A DNA stretch of 64,000 nucleotides, from contig CP021231.1 in assembly GCA_003999685.1 (NCBI GenBank), forward strand, positions 806,001 to 870,000. Direction: 5' to 3'. A model generated the notes under the pieces. The model saw only the letters and a program-made list of their open reading frames with translations. It did not search any database and was not told where the DNA came from. This stretch comes from Taiwanofungus camphoratus (taxonomy: Eukaryota; Basidiomycota; Agaricomycetes; Polyporales; Taiwanofungaceae). Shown here piece by piece: positions 24,013 through 37,100 of this stretch. Numbering within the stretch: the first letter of the stretch is position 1; every line of letters begins with the position of its first letter. The translations under genes and the position numbers were made by a program.

Positions 24013-27000
24013 AGAGGCAGATATCGGAGTTTCAATTTGAAATGGTCGAGTTGGGTAAGTAAGTTTGTGTAGTCCACACTTGGTTGCAAACCGCGCAATA
24101 TCGAGAATCTCTGGCCTTTCTCTGTGATTCTTCCCTTCCCTTGCTTCGCCTTCGTCGCATTGTGGCCTTGGTATTTTGACCGCCGCATAAATCGATCTGG
24201 TTCTAATCAGATCAATTAGACAACCGGGCCATGCCAACTGTAGTGTGAGTATTGTACATGTGTTGTTCGAGGTTGGTCGCGAATAAACGTCGCCCAGCAG
24301 GATCTCGGCGATCATCTCCTGGAATAAATTCTTACGTTCTGAAAAACCTCTGCTTTATTGACGGCAGTATACCGATGTGTATTCAGGCGAGTCTGACCGC
24401 AGTCTCGACCTCTATAATCACCTCCATAAGGACAACAGCGCCCATGGCGTCCTCTGCACAAGTCGCCGACTCCCAGGACACTTTTGCTTCCCTCGAAGTT
24501 TGAACAAGCACTCACGCACCTCGCCGAGAGGGACTTCCGCGTAATTCGATACCCGCGGTAAATTCCATATGTGCACCTCCTCCAAATAGACAGGTTAACG
24601 GGCTCAAAAGTATCGTTTACCTCTTCTTGAGAATTAGAACTCCCATCAGATATTTTTCAGATGAAATTATCTTCTTTCAACAATATTTATGCAGTCCTGA
24701 CTGTTTCGACGCCGCGATAGCAGTTATCGGCCTATACGATGTGATATTCCTGTCAGTCTGGGAGAATAGTCTCAACACAGCCACAAGCTATCAAGGGCAA
24801 TCATCTCCGTTCACGCTCACTGTGATGAGCGTGAACCTTATGCAGCCATATGCAGTTTATTCTTTTTTCCGCGATTAGCCGAACCCTTGTTTCCCTCGCG
24901 TACCCCTTATATACAGAGCCCGGTGTTTTTGTTTCCCTGTAAGTGCCAAAAATTCATGAGATGCAGTCACATTGCACGGACTAATTTCACCCTTCCTATG
25001 GGCTATACTTGATTTTATTGAGGCCAGATCATATGAAGAGTGCAATTGTCGATCTTCGCGATTTCTTTGGTCACACGCAAAAGTGATATCTTCTCGGAAC
25101 TCGAGGCTCGTGATCTCTTCATAACGGTCTGGTCTGCTACGGCTAGCACCGAACACATGTTTTCGGCTGTTTGATCCTCAAGACTGTCTGACAATCAGTC
25201 TTCATCTGCCTTTTCCATCAGAATGCTTCAAATCTGCGAATAGGTCAGAGGCAACAACTCGACGTCATACTGATGCATTCTCTCTTCTTTCATCGTCCTC
25301 TCCCAGAGAGCTTATCGGAATTCGGAACGCTCCTTGCCATCTCCGGCCCCGCGAGGGTTCCAGTATCCCCTTTCGCGTTCGCTAGTCCACTGATGCAACC
25401 TCCTGCTGGAAGACACTTTTAAAGCAAAATGCCGATATTCGCAAGCCATTTTTTGGAGGATGGCAACCGTTTCCGCCGAGTAGCCGCTAAGCCGGATTGC
25501 TCTAATTTGCAATGGATTACATTTTAGATCGCACGACATCGTGGCCCTAATAGTTTCGCATGACCGGCTGGTAAATTTGCCTTTCAGTCTACCGCTTACG
25601 TCAGAATTGAATCGGAAATATCTCGTGAGTCTTTCACCACGACGTGGTTCCTTCGTGAAGGGTTATCGGTCAGAGATGGATGGCGAGGATATCGTGTGAT
25701 GATGGCCATGGTCTAGGAATTTATCAGTCTTCGGAAGAGAAGGGTTCTCGAAACATCTGGATTTTGCCCTTGCACTGCGTGGGTGGCAGGGGCTCTCGCT
25801 GCTAGTGCTGACTGCAAGTGCTGTAACGCCAATGTGTTTCGTTAATCTCTTATGTTGCGTTTGCATCGAAGACGATATGATTTTTGGATTAGTGTCCAAT
25901 GACACTCCCGCCCACAACCAGTTTTCAACATGTTGTCTGATAATCCCGCTATTGTAGGGGCATACATGCTGACTTTATGATTTTCTAGAAATACTGTTAG
26001 CCTGCTGCCCTTTCTCAATTAGATTGATGGTTGAACGTTGGACTTTTGCGCTTAAATTTACAGGTCTCTATAATCGGAATCCAAGTAATGATCTCAGCCA
26101 ATCGAAATTCAGGGTCTCATTTGTCGATCGTCGCACCTTGCCTAATATAGTTTATGTTATTTTCCGCGTGTGTTCCTAGAACGCAGTGGGCTTGACCAGT
26201 GTACGGTCTTGGCCCTGGCGAGCCCTCAATATCTTACGAGAGGGTTGATTCTGGATTAGTTCCTTGTGCCTCTATGAGACTATAACTAGCCTTGGTCTGG
26301 AACTCAACTGATATGCTCTCACGTCTACGTCAACCTCGCCATGACACAAACTGCCCCGCTTCGTCAATGGAGCAATCAATTCGCGTTGTAGAATCGCGCC
26401 CACAACTCGACGATCCGTAGAGGCAATACTTTTGGCGTAGCTGTTCGCCGGACGTCGACAACCACCTAATATAAATGGCGGGAACGTGATCTACGCGTGT
26501 AGTACTAAGGAAGACTTTGACATATTCTCTAATGATTCCCAGCAACGATTACATATCAACCACCCAGTTGCTCACAGACTCACTGGGCAGTACAGGCAAG
26601 CAAGGGGTACTTATCTCACGCCTCGAAGTTTCCAAAATTTTACCTGAAATGAATTCATCACCTTACTGACTGTAGTAAGTCGACATTCCGCAAAGTCGAT
26701 AAGTTAACCTTGCAATACAGGTACCATATATTTGGACGTCGTTAAACCATCACCCCCTATCGAATGGATCCATCTTGACTCGATCATCGGCGTACGGATT
26801 CACCCGTATGGATCCTGCTGACAATGTTCTTCATACGACGGTCCAACACGTGCAAGGAGATCCCTACATTTCTTCTCCACGATCCAATAGACCTAACGCT
26901 CGGCTGGAAAGTTGTAGCGGTAACCACAGTTCCCATACCAGAAGCATCGAAAGGCTAGCGGTAAAAGGTTAATTCATGGTACCTTATCATGCTGAAACTT

Positions 27001-29429
27001 TGGAACTTACTCTCTATTGTCAGACTTGTGGTGATTTGAAGGCGCCAGGTGCCCCGAGAACAAGGCTCGTTAGATCCCCGTAGGTATTCCGACCTTGCCG
27101 GCAGACGTTTACGTTGCCTTGTCTCGGTCGCATCCGACACGCTCATCCTGCCGCCAACCGTAGAGCAATCGATCTTATCACGGCCGTCTTATCGTGTTTT
27201 GGGAGAATTGTACAACGCTAGAGAACAACCGCCGAAGAGATCGGCGCCGTTGCTCATCTCGGTGAATCTGAGCGGTCCTAGAGACGTGCTTATTTGTCCC
27301 GTTCATGAATAAGGATCATCAACTTATAGTCCGTCGTGCCTGCTGCGTGGGTGCACGCAGTGTGGTAAAGGATGGGGAGATGATGCAAATTTCCGGTTTT
27401 CTCAGATGGTATGTTCTTTCAATCGAAGACCGCAGCTGCACGCGTGCAGCGAATAACTCGCGCGTATTCATGTTCATGTACGGTGCATGAGCTCTGGATC
27501 ACACGGATATTGATGTCAGTTGACGCAGGCTTACATTGTGCACCTCGACCTCCCGGAGGCCCTGAACCGGTGGCGCACTGTCGTAAGTATCGGTACGCCG
27601 TCTTCCCGTGAAACCGTGATTGACACAATCTAGCAGCGGGCTACACCGTCGGAATTGTAGCCACTTCTGGTCATGGCGCGACTTACGCCCGCCCACTGAC
27701 AGGCGCCACGCTAGCTGCGCGTTTTCGGCGCTGTTCGTTGATCTCCGCTCCAGGTTCTTATGTACGTCGTCTTGTACATACATCACTCCGCTCATCCTAC
27801 GTGTTGCCAGGCCCCGCGAATTTCAGTGATAGGGATCGATTGGGGTCAAGACGGCCGTAAGTCCACGGCAGCAAACAAGCATCCGGAGGATCCCATCTGG
27901 TATTACCGATGTCTCAACCAATTGGACGGTGCTGCCTGTGACATAGTGGCATGCCTGATGTCCTACAAATTTTGTTTACAGAACAGGCTTGTGGCACAGC
28001 TGCATGCCAGACGTCAGGCGAGAAATCTTGGAATTCTGTCATTTTGTTCTGGTCATGTGCGTTTTCCGGCGATAGCGCCCCAATTTACGACACACAGCTT
28101 TGACAATTTTTGCATGCATCTGGAAGGTAGACGACCGAGATTTATCATCCCTCCCGTGGGAGGATTCTAAGGAAGAGAACACCTCTGCCGTAAGGGGCCG
28201 ATTTGTCTGCTTTGGTTTGAAAATAACGACGACGGACGTCATACGACCGGATCCTCTCGCATCACAGGGAGACGGCTTCCTCTGCGATCACTGTACTGCA
28301 TGGCATTTCATACTGTCACACTGCAACCTCACTATCCGCGACCCATTACGCTTCGACAATAGAGCCCTCTTGCCGGCTCATGACGATAACACAGCCATCT
28401 TCCTCAATCGCCACCGAAGGGAGTCTCCCAGACAACTGGGGGACCGACTGGACTGATCTCATGGTGATGGAGCACATCAACGCGAGGCATGACGGCAAGC
28501 AAATTGAACGACAGAAGGTGGAAAATAAACCACTCTCCACCGACCGGCTCATCCAATGGGTTGTCACTCTAGCATCCGATCGCTGGAGGCGCCGCACAGC
28601 GAGACGGGTATGCGACGCCATCGGTCACTCTCGTCAGTATGGTATGATGCCCGATCCAAGATCGCCCTCCGTTCTCGCAGGCAGGAGTCGGGCAGGTCTT
28701 GAACCCTTGAGTTGGCCTGACATGGCATGCTGCAGCACCTTTGCTGAGGCTGCCTAAAGGTGTCGGGTCGACGAGCGCGCGCTTCGTCAAGATCGGACCA
28801 CGTGGAGCATGTGCGACCCAGGTGTGTCTAGCGGGAAGAAACGACTCTGCGGTGCAATTGAATGGTTAATGTAAACGAGCGTCTTGGTCATAATAACCAG
28901 TAGAGCGTAGGCCTGCCTAACGCCAGCTGTACGCCCGGTCCTGTACTTACTTGCTACGGTGAGGCACGGGTCTACCACCATGACTGAAGACCAGTTCCAC
29001 TGAGGGCTAGGTGTTGCCATGATCTCGTCATCCGGATCTTGGAGAACTGCATGATGGTGCGGTAAGTACCTGATCACAAACACATTCAGATATCGTCACG
29101 ACACATTGGCCTAGTCACTTCTGTCTTTCCGAGTTTCTCCCCTGCAGTCCTTGGTAAGCTTCAGCACGGGATACCACATTGGTCTCCTCGCTGTTGTAAC
29201 TGCTCTGTGGTATTCTGCAGTAGTAAACACAAGGGTTGTATCAGCGTTGAGCAATGGCATGAGCATACAGAATGAAGTCAACCCCCCGCGATGCCTTTGA
29301 GTTTGTACGTGAACGCGCTTGGTAGACGTCGATAAGAACATGTCGAATGACAAGAAACATACGGTGTCTATCTCGGCAAATCCACGGATGTCGGGCAAGG
29401 TCATGTTCGAAGGAGCGAGTCGATTGTTA

Positions 29430-29545
29430 ACGCGCAACACGTGTTCGCACCGCCTTCAACTTGACACTCAGCGTGCCCTGGCCCAAGTCCCTTGCGAACA
29501 CCATCACTGCCCCCGCGCTGGAATACTCAGCATCCAAAGCCTATC
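29430..29545 (-). pseudogene. Possible isolated exon or gene remnant
   Basis: On the minus strand, after an acceptor-like GTGATAG, a frame reads ALDAEYSSAGAVMVFARDLG and continues QGTLSVKLKAVRTRVAR to a stop. The composition looks like real protein, unlike its surroundings, but no neighbouring exon could be joined and the family is not recognised. Confidence 0.2.
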
Positions 29546-30233
29546 ACCTGCTTTTGGAATTGCCATTCGTGAGACGTTTGATGAGATGGTAGGGACATCC
29601 TGTGGGGGTAGCTCCCAGCGAGCTCGGCGTCAGCAGCATAATCGATTACTCTGGCCGGGTTAAGCCTTCTCCTGTGGAGGTAACATCAACCGTGCTTATC
29701 GATTTGTGCATATTCAACAGAGTTTCATGTCCACAGCGCGCCGTAGCAACACATGGCTTCATGGTTACCTGAGCGGACCGATCCTTGATAATTTTTTCGA
29801 TGATGCGGTGCTTCCCCGCCATAAGTACCACCCCTGCGGCGGCGGCGGCTTCTAGGAGAATCCTGCATATGAATCGGCAGACCGCGCGGAGATTTCGTCA
29901 CCTATCTGGCGTTCGCGTTTCGCACCGTGAGGAGGGCGATCCTCAGAAGCAGAAGGGACGTGAATGTGCACGGCACCTGTTGACTGTCCAGCACGGGGCG
30001 CCAGCGTAATATCCGGAACAAACTCAAAATCAGAGCATGGTTGGCTGCCGCTGGGGTTTCTCGCATGAAAAAAAAAACAAAAAAACACTGGCTAGGTGAT
30101 CAGAATGTGCTCCTGCAAACATACGGAGTTTGCCACAGTGGTCGTTCGGATGACGCCGTGCTGTCTCCGTTGCGCGGCTGAGCAATCGATCGAGTCTGGC
30201 GGTCTCACTCAATCACAATCACGTCTGCAAAAA

Positions 30234-30242
30234 CATATAAAG
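30234..30242 (+). promoter_or_regulatory. TATA box of the lactone oxidase gene
   Basis: CATATAAAG lies about 57-65 bp upstream of the ATG at 30,299, a fitting distance for a TATA element with a short leader. Confidence 0.55.
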
Positions 30243-30298
30243 AGTCAAGTCCCCTTCCGCCATGGACGCCATCGGACTGCACCTTCCCCCTCTTCATC

Positions 30299-32095
30299 AT
30301 GCCCCCCTCCTCGTCCCTCGGTCCGCGCCTCGCCGCCATTCCCCTCCAAGATCTCTATACGCTGCTCCAGCCCATCACCGTGCCTGCCGGCCATGCACGG
30401 GCGACTTTTATCAACTGGGGGCTCAGCTATGTCTGCACGCCCTTGGCCGTTTTCGAGCCCGAGTCCGAGTACCATTGTCAGCTCGTCCTCGAGCTCGCCC
30501 GGAGAGAAGGCAAGTCCGTCCGTGCTGCGGGCGTAGGACACAGCCCGAGCGATCTCGCGTGCACCTCGGGCTACATGCTACGGACCGAAAAGCTAAATAA
30601 GATAATCGAGGTCAGCCTTCTTATCTTATTTGTCGCTATTTTGCTTGCGCGATATCTCGTCATTTGGGAGATTTCCGCGCTACGATCCGGAAATGACTCG
30701 TCTTCGATCTCTTCATCTCCAGGCACTGCCAGGGTGCACGAGCTCACATTTGTTTGAATTGTGTGTCGGAAGGTCAGTGCCGAGAAGAACTACGTCGTCG
30801 CGCAGGCCGGTATCACCCTTCATGCGCTGCATGCCGAACTCGAAGCCCATGGCTTGGCCATGATCAACGTCGGCTCGATATCTGACCAGACCCTGGGGGG
30901 GATAGTCACCACTGCCACCCACGGATCCGGTATCGCATTCAAAGTATTATCGACGCATGTCCTATCGCTGGTGCTTCTCCTCGCAGATGGTTCCCGTGTC
31001 GAGTGCTCGCGTCACGAACGCTCCGACCTCTTCATGGCGTCGCTCTGCGGACTGGGAAGCACCGGCATCATCCTTCAGGTCCGGCTGGAAGTTCAGCCAG
31101 CATTTCGCTTGAAAGAACTGCAGCGGACGGTGGCGTTCGATGACGCGGTACACAATTTGGACACGATCGTGCACGCTGCGGAGCATGTCCGCCTCTGGTG
31201 GTTCCCCCAAGCGGGAGTCGTGCGAGTAAGTTCTGCGGATCGTACACTAGAGGTACGTGACACGGGATCTTGTCCGGCGTCAGGATTGTTGACGTACTGT
31301 ACGTTATAGCCCAAGAATCCCATGGGCACATGGTTATGGCATTCGCTGATTAGTTACCATTTAGTTCAATTCCTTCTCTTCCTTGGACGCTTTTTCTCAT
31401 CGCTCAATCCCTGGATCGGGAGGCTGGGCGCCTGGCTGGTGCGTGACGAGATAGTTGCTGTCGACGACAGTCATCGTATCTTCAACGTTGATTGCAAGGT
31501 GAATAATCTCCCTTTAATCCCCCTTCTTTGAAATTGCCAACAACGTTTTTCCCAGTACCCCCAGTTCACAACCGAATGGGCAATTCCTTACGAAAATACA
31601 CGCGCTTGCCTGCGGGAGTTGCGGTCATGGCTAGAGGAGGAACACGCCGACCCCCGCGGTCTGCGGCCGCACTTCCCCATCGAAATCCGGTTCTCAGATT
31701 CCGACGACATCTGGCTGAGCCCTAGCAACGGCTCGCGGACTTGCTGGATTGGCATCATTCAGTACAAGTGAGTCGTCTGCACCCGTGTTGCGTGCCCCAT
31801 CACAGCGTGCTCATTGATATTTCGCAGACCATATGGGCTCAACGTACCATATAGGAAGCTGTTTACGCGTTTTGAGAGCATACTCACGCGGCACTCCGGC
31901 AGGCCCCATTGGGCCAAGGCGCACCATCTCCGGCCTGAAGACATTCGGCGGCTGTACCCGCGATTCGATGACTTTATCGGCGTACTGGAGGAAGTGGACC
32001 CGCACGGAATGCTCCGGAATGAGTATGTGCAGCGGCATTTCTTTGGCAAGAGGGAGCCAGAGTACGGGGAAAGAATCTTCAAACGCTTGCAGTGA
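30299..32095 (+). CDS. ALO1: D-arabinono-1,4-lactone oxidase
   Basis: Five exons fit exactly: 30299-30610, 30773-31252, 31310-31498, 31556-31767 and 31828-32095, giving 486 residues. The enzyme makes D-erythroascorbate from D-arabinono-1,4-lactone with oxygen, in fungi at the mitochondrial outer membrane. The VAO-type FAD domain is clear: NWGLSYVC near the start, AAGVGHSPSD (the His is the likely covalent FAD site, as in the family GxGHSPSD), AGITLHALHAEL, GSISDQTLGGIVTTATHGSG and GLGSTGIILQVRLEV. The ALO C-terminal domain has RLWWFPQAG, EIRFSDSDDIWLSP, a CWIGIIQYKPYG segment, and GRPHWAKAH near the end. A hydrophobic run at LISYHLVQFLLFLGRFF could be a membrane anchor. The length matches yeast Alo1 (about 526) with a slightly shorter N-terminus. 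Confidence 0.93.
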
Positions 32096-32384
32096 TGAGA
32101 GCGGTGGCGTTTCAGTGATGCTGCAATTCTCGCTGGATAGTTTTTTGTATAATGACAGCTTCTAATACTTCATGATATAGCGTAACTGACATAATGACAT
32201 GGGCGGTGGCATTTATTTCCAATCTTAAGGAACGGTCCCCTGGTGTCCAATGGACGCACGCGGACTCTGCGTGAGACCAACGACCTGTTGTACCATAAAT
32301 CCGATGTGAAGAGAGTATATCCGTACAGACTTTTAATACATTCATTATACAACTGCGATCAGGGTTTGCATACCGTGTCATCTT

Positions 32385-33270
32385 TCACAAGCCGAGCTGT
32401 TCCCTGATTTGTTGCCTAACAATCCTTTCATATTCCTGTTTGTAACCAACGCCATGAGTGCAATAGAATCAGAGACCTTGACGTGAACGTACCGCCTTAT
32501 TATCACGATACAGCTTGCAACAATCTATGTTGGCACCGCTCTCCAAGTTCGGTTCTGATGCCATTACAACGTGCCCGATACGCCGGTGCAGGACGCACTC
32601 ACCTGCTAACATGGAAATTACGCTCAGAATGACCTTCTCTACGCTCTGCACGGGACTCCAGCGCTCTGACGCTTGTTCATACATCGTAGGATCGTCGCCG
32701 GGTGCGTGCAAGATGGATATGCAGACAGTACCATCGGGATAGACTGCACACGGGGTTGATTGAACATCAATCACCGATGTCACAGACTACTCCTTATCGG
32801 ACCAGACGAGATGCGCTGCGGCACTCACTGTTTGGATGGAACAACGGGGGGTCAAACTTCATCTTGAAAGGAGATAGAGGGTAGTCAGACGGCTAGCACG
32901 GTAGCGTCAACGCTGCGATCCAATCAAGATGCGGGGTACATACGAATGTCAACTTGGCCGCAAAGACACCTCCTTCGAAAGGGGTATCCTTTGGGCCAAC
33001 AATCAGCGCCTCCCAGGTGAAGAAGTCGGATTCGGAGATGGGCCCTTCGCCGAAAAAGCATTAATCAGCGCGCTCTGGGACGAACCCAGACTGGTTAGGC
33101 CGTACCGGCTGTGAACATCCCGTCGGGGGCCCCTACATCACAGGCAATAATCGCAGATTGGGATATACTGCGTGATTGAGAAATCGTATGCACACACCCT
33201 GAGAGGTCAGTTGTTTGTACTCAGTCATGAGTCGGCGTAGAGCGGTAGCGCTGCCACCCCGTGTCGCCAT
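32385..33270 (-). CDS. UBC7: Ubiquitin-conjugating enzyme E2, UBC7/UBE2G2 type
   Basis: Seven small exons fit in frame: 33270-33198, 33132-33106, 33044-32944, 32892-32829, 32743-32603, 32554-32493 and 32435-32385, giving 172 residues. UBC7 works with Hrd1- and Doa10-type ligases in ER-associated degradation. The sequence shows [50 protein letters not shown], and [18 protein letters not shown] with the catalytic Cys. The acidic loop insert after that Cys is specific to the UBC7/UBE2G/CDC34 class. It ends in [15 protein letters not shown] and a [11 protein letters not shown] tail like the yeast and human proteins. The exons are so short that no single frame reveals the whole gene. It is convergent with ALO1. 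Confidence 0.92.
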
Positions 33271-34178
33271 TATTCAGGCTCTGGTATATTTTTGAGAAAA
33301 AGGAACAAGAATGTTCAAGTGCAAGTGAGGAGACGCTGGGAATGAGTACAAATTCGACCAGAAGTAGTAAGTGGTATACGCTTGCTGCCCTGTGGCACCG
33401 CTTTTTTCTCCAGTTTCAGCAAGTCCGCATCGGTGACCACCAATGTGGCCGAGCATTCACCAAGTAACATAATATACTTTCTACTTACTTCATGCATTTG
33501 GGGACGTGGTTGCTCTGGTTTGACCAACGGGATCCAACGGACGACATGATACATATGCGAGTAGTACCTCCATGAACACGCCAGTCATTCAGATCACTCA
33601 TTCTCAGGCAGTTCTTCCATCCGCATGATAATCTAAGCAATGTCGGGAAGATGGCATCCATCCCGTCGCCAATAGACGGTGATAAAATGTAACTTGATCA
33701 AGCGTGGCTCAAACCGCATCAGAACAGGCGGGATAGCTACGCATGACCCGAAGCCAACATATCGGAGAAAAGAGTGGAGAGCCAATGACCGTCGACGGTC
33801 AGGCATCGTCTCATTCCTATTAGTGTGGCCTCACCCTTGGGCCAGAGAAATTCAGCGCAAAAGAGGATTGAATCCATTCGAACCGCATTGACGCTCACCT
33901 GCTAACGCGTTTGCCGATGAGCTCATCGATGTTGCTACATCCCGTGAAACAGTAGCGCGGACTACCCGGCAGTCACCTCCGTGTGTGCGGTTGTCCGAGG
34001 TTCCGAAATCCATACGGAAACAAAGGCTAACACGCTATGTCCGCTCATAATAGCTACACATGCCCAAGAATAGATATCCTCATACACGTTGCTTCGAGAT
34101 ACACGAGAATAACACTAGCTCTCTGTTGTCACATGAAAAAAAAGGAAATGAGTTGACGATACGTGCTTGTTGATGTCT
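33271..34178. other. Intergenic stretch between UBC7 and Pol III subunit genes
   Basis: Both flanking genes are on the minus strand, so this is the UBC7 promoter plus the 3' UTR of the polymerase gene. No supported exon or tRNA-like fold was found. Confidence 0.35.
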
Positions 34179-37100
34179 TCATGAGGCGTCATCCAGGATC
34201 AAGCGCGGAACAACGTTCATTGCCATCAGCTATCAACAACGCCATTTGAACATGAGTTGCCAGAAATGAAACGAAGTAGCACTTACCTCCTGGAATAGCA
34301 GTTTCGCAGCGTAAGGGATTGTTAACTGCGCCATTTTCTTCGAGCTTTTGCAGTAAGTACACCAGCCATTGTAGCCCATCAGGCCGCACTCCTGGCAGGC
34401 GTTCACCTCGAATTTATCGGATGAAATCATAAGCCGCTCCAACAAGAGCTGTGTTGCACCGTAACCAATGAGACAATCACGCTCCATCTCGCCGAGACGA
34501 AGGCCTCCTTCTCTTGAGCGACCCTCCGTGGGTTGGCGTGTCAAAGTCGCACGTGGTCCTCTGAGACGCAGCACATCAAGTGAGCTGTCACATCTCAGGG
34601 GTAGATCGTGGAGACCAATTGGACGCACCTCGCTCGAGCGTGCATCTTGTCCATGACCATGTGTTCTATGAAATTCAAGAATTCAGTGTACCACGACTTC
34701 GACACATGCGAAACACGCATACTAAGTTTCTATGTAAACCCTCACGAGTGAGCGCTAGACACACCAGTATCAAGAGTAATGACAACTGACCTGATAGTAA
34801 ATAGGTCCGAAGTAGACATAGGCTTCTAGAGGCTCTCCAGTGATGCCGCTTGTTAGCATATCCTTACCAGCGTAGCTGAATCCATTCTCAATCAAAATGC
34901 GCGACATATCTTCAACCTACGATATGGCAGTGCATCATAGACTATACCTCTTTCGGCGGCCGTCGAGTACACATACCTTGGATCCACCAAAGGCTGTGCC
35001 ATATTGAAGTTTGCCAGCAAGAACTCCCGCCTGACAGTCACGACCAGCGTCAAGCACCGATAAGGACGGAGCAAACGGCGAACAAACCTTTCCAGCCAGC
35101 AATTCTATCATTTTTCCGACTGTCATCCGAGAGGGGAATCCATGGGGATTCATGATAGTGTCTTCCCCGATAACAAGCCTTAGTTCTGCCTGTCAAAACT
35201 ACTCGGTTGAATTTACTAACCAGGGACAATGCCTTGATCGTTGAAAGGCATGTCTTCTTGATTTACTATGAGCCCACACACTCCTTTTTGCCCATGCCTC
35301 GACGAGAACTTGTCTCCAAGCTCCGGACGCCGCGTTTGGCGGATCAAGACCTTGATGAGTGTTTGATCGTTTTCGGTATCTGTGATCATGACCTTATCGA
35401 TATTCCCTGCAACGGGTGACTTGTATGTCATGGGTGCGTTCTTGTAGGGTACAGTCGCTGCCTGGCCAGTAAAAGAATTGTCATTGGCGTTGGTTGGCGT
35501 CTGCTTATTGATGTAAACATCGCCTGGATCAACGCGTTCGCCTACGCCAGCTAGGCCATCCAACTGGATGATATCGTACTTCTTCTGGATTTGTCCGTTC
35601 TCATCCACCGGAGCATCCGCCAAACGGTCGAATCTAAAAGCTAGGTTATTAACACGGACGCAGGGTAATTATATTGCACTTACGTTCCATTAGGGTACTT
35701 ACGGATAAGCGTGGCATTTTTCCGTAGGACCTGACACCTACCATAACCACGATCCAGGCTAGCCTAATTAACAAAAGAAAACGTTTCGAGTCAGTTTCAG
35801 CAACAGTAAAAATATCCACGCGGACCTTGTTTAGAATAAGCGCGTCCTCAATATCATACCCCGAATAACTCATCACCGCCACTGTGGCATTCTGACCAGC
35901 AGGCAATCGATCATAACCAATGAGTTCGATGGTCTTGGTCTTCACCATAGGTTGTTGTGGATACACGGACAGATACAGTAATGTGTCTATCCTGTTCAGC
36001 TGGTTATACCCAATCGCGCCAATCGCTTGCTTGCCCATAGCACATTGATATGTGTTCCTGGGCGACTGATTGTGATGTGGATATGGAATGAGACCAGCAA
36101 CGGCGCCAAGGAGTGTGAAAGGCTCGATCTCGAGGTGTGTGGTTGCGGGAACTATGTCGGATTCGTAAAGCGCGATGTAGGAGTCATTCTCCTCATTGAC
36201 ATCAAGATATTCCACGAGGCCCTTGCGAAGGAAGTCATCAAAAGTGAGTAACCCCTTCTTCAGTTGCTGTGCACCCCATGTAAGCTACAAAAAATCGGAA
36301 AAGACTGCGGGATACCGTACCAAGATATGATCAGATGTAACTCGTGATTTCCCGTTCTCCACGATAATCATAGGACGGCAGATCCGGCCCCCATCGCTCG
36401 CGACGAGCACTGTCCGATGGTGATGATTGATATAAACGCTCACAAACTCGCTGAACCGTCCAGCCCGACGAAGCTTGCGGAAGTTGCTGACAAAGCGAGT
36501 TGGGTAGCGAGTAAGACCAATGATAGTCCCATTGACATTAACGACGAATGTGTTAGGGCCGTATATCTCCGTGCCGGTAACTAAGCTGATGTCTGCGCAG
36601 TGAGAGATGTTAATATCGCCAATTAAATACAGCACCACAACATGATGAGACAGGGGAGGAGATGGGTAGATACGCGCCTTCGACACCGAGCATGAATGCA
36701 ATTCGGATAATCGGCTCCTCCTCCACATCAGTGGTAATGTGCGTCATCAAGGCCAAATTCTTCACTAACCCACATGCCTCACCTTCGGGCGTATCGCTCG
36801 GGCACAGCATGCCCCATTGACTCGGTTGCAGTGCGCGTGGCCCACTGACCTTGCGCGTCTTTTCAAATTGCGACGAGATCCGCGTCATCATTCCGAGCGC
36901 GGAAATGAACGACAGCCGGCTTAGGACATGCGTAACGCCCGCGCGATCCATCTTGAAGCGCTTTAGTGACCAGTTGCCTGTGGAGATGGCACGCACGAAC
37001 CCTGCGGTAATGTGATCCCCCTGGAACTGCATTGTGTTGAATGCATCAAATTCGCTTGTGCGTGACGGCTTCTTCAGTACTTTATCGATCGCAGACTTGA

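Larger units (their letters stand above)
24013..30298. other. Gene-poor region of about 6.3 kb
   Basis: Many short frames occur on both strands, none longer than about 140 codons, and no frame chain has recognisable domains. I found no reverse transcriptase, integrase or transposase motif and no clear terminal repeats, so a transposon origin is unproven. One short minus-strand stretch near 29,430-29,545 reads like a splice-flanked exon and is listed separately. The final 70 bases are the promoter of the lactone oxidase gene. Unannotated non-coding transcripts or old decayed genes are possible. Confidence 0.5.

Noticed and set aside
24013-30298. Transposon or virus-like element filling the gene desert
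   Set aside because: No polymerase, integrase, capsid or transposase motif and no matching ends were seen in either strand, so no element was called.
33680-33891. Possible tRNA or small gene near GAATCCATTCGAACC
   Set aside because: No cloverleaf could be formed, and the 70-codon frame has no recognised motif.
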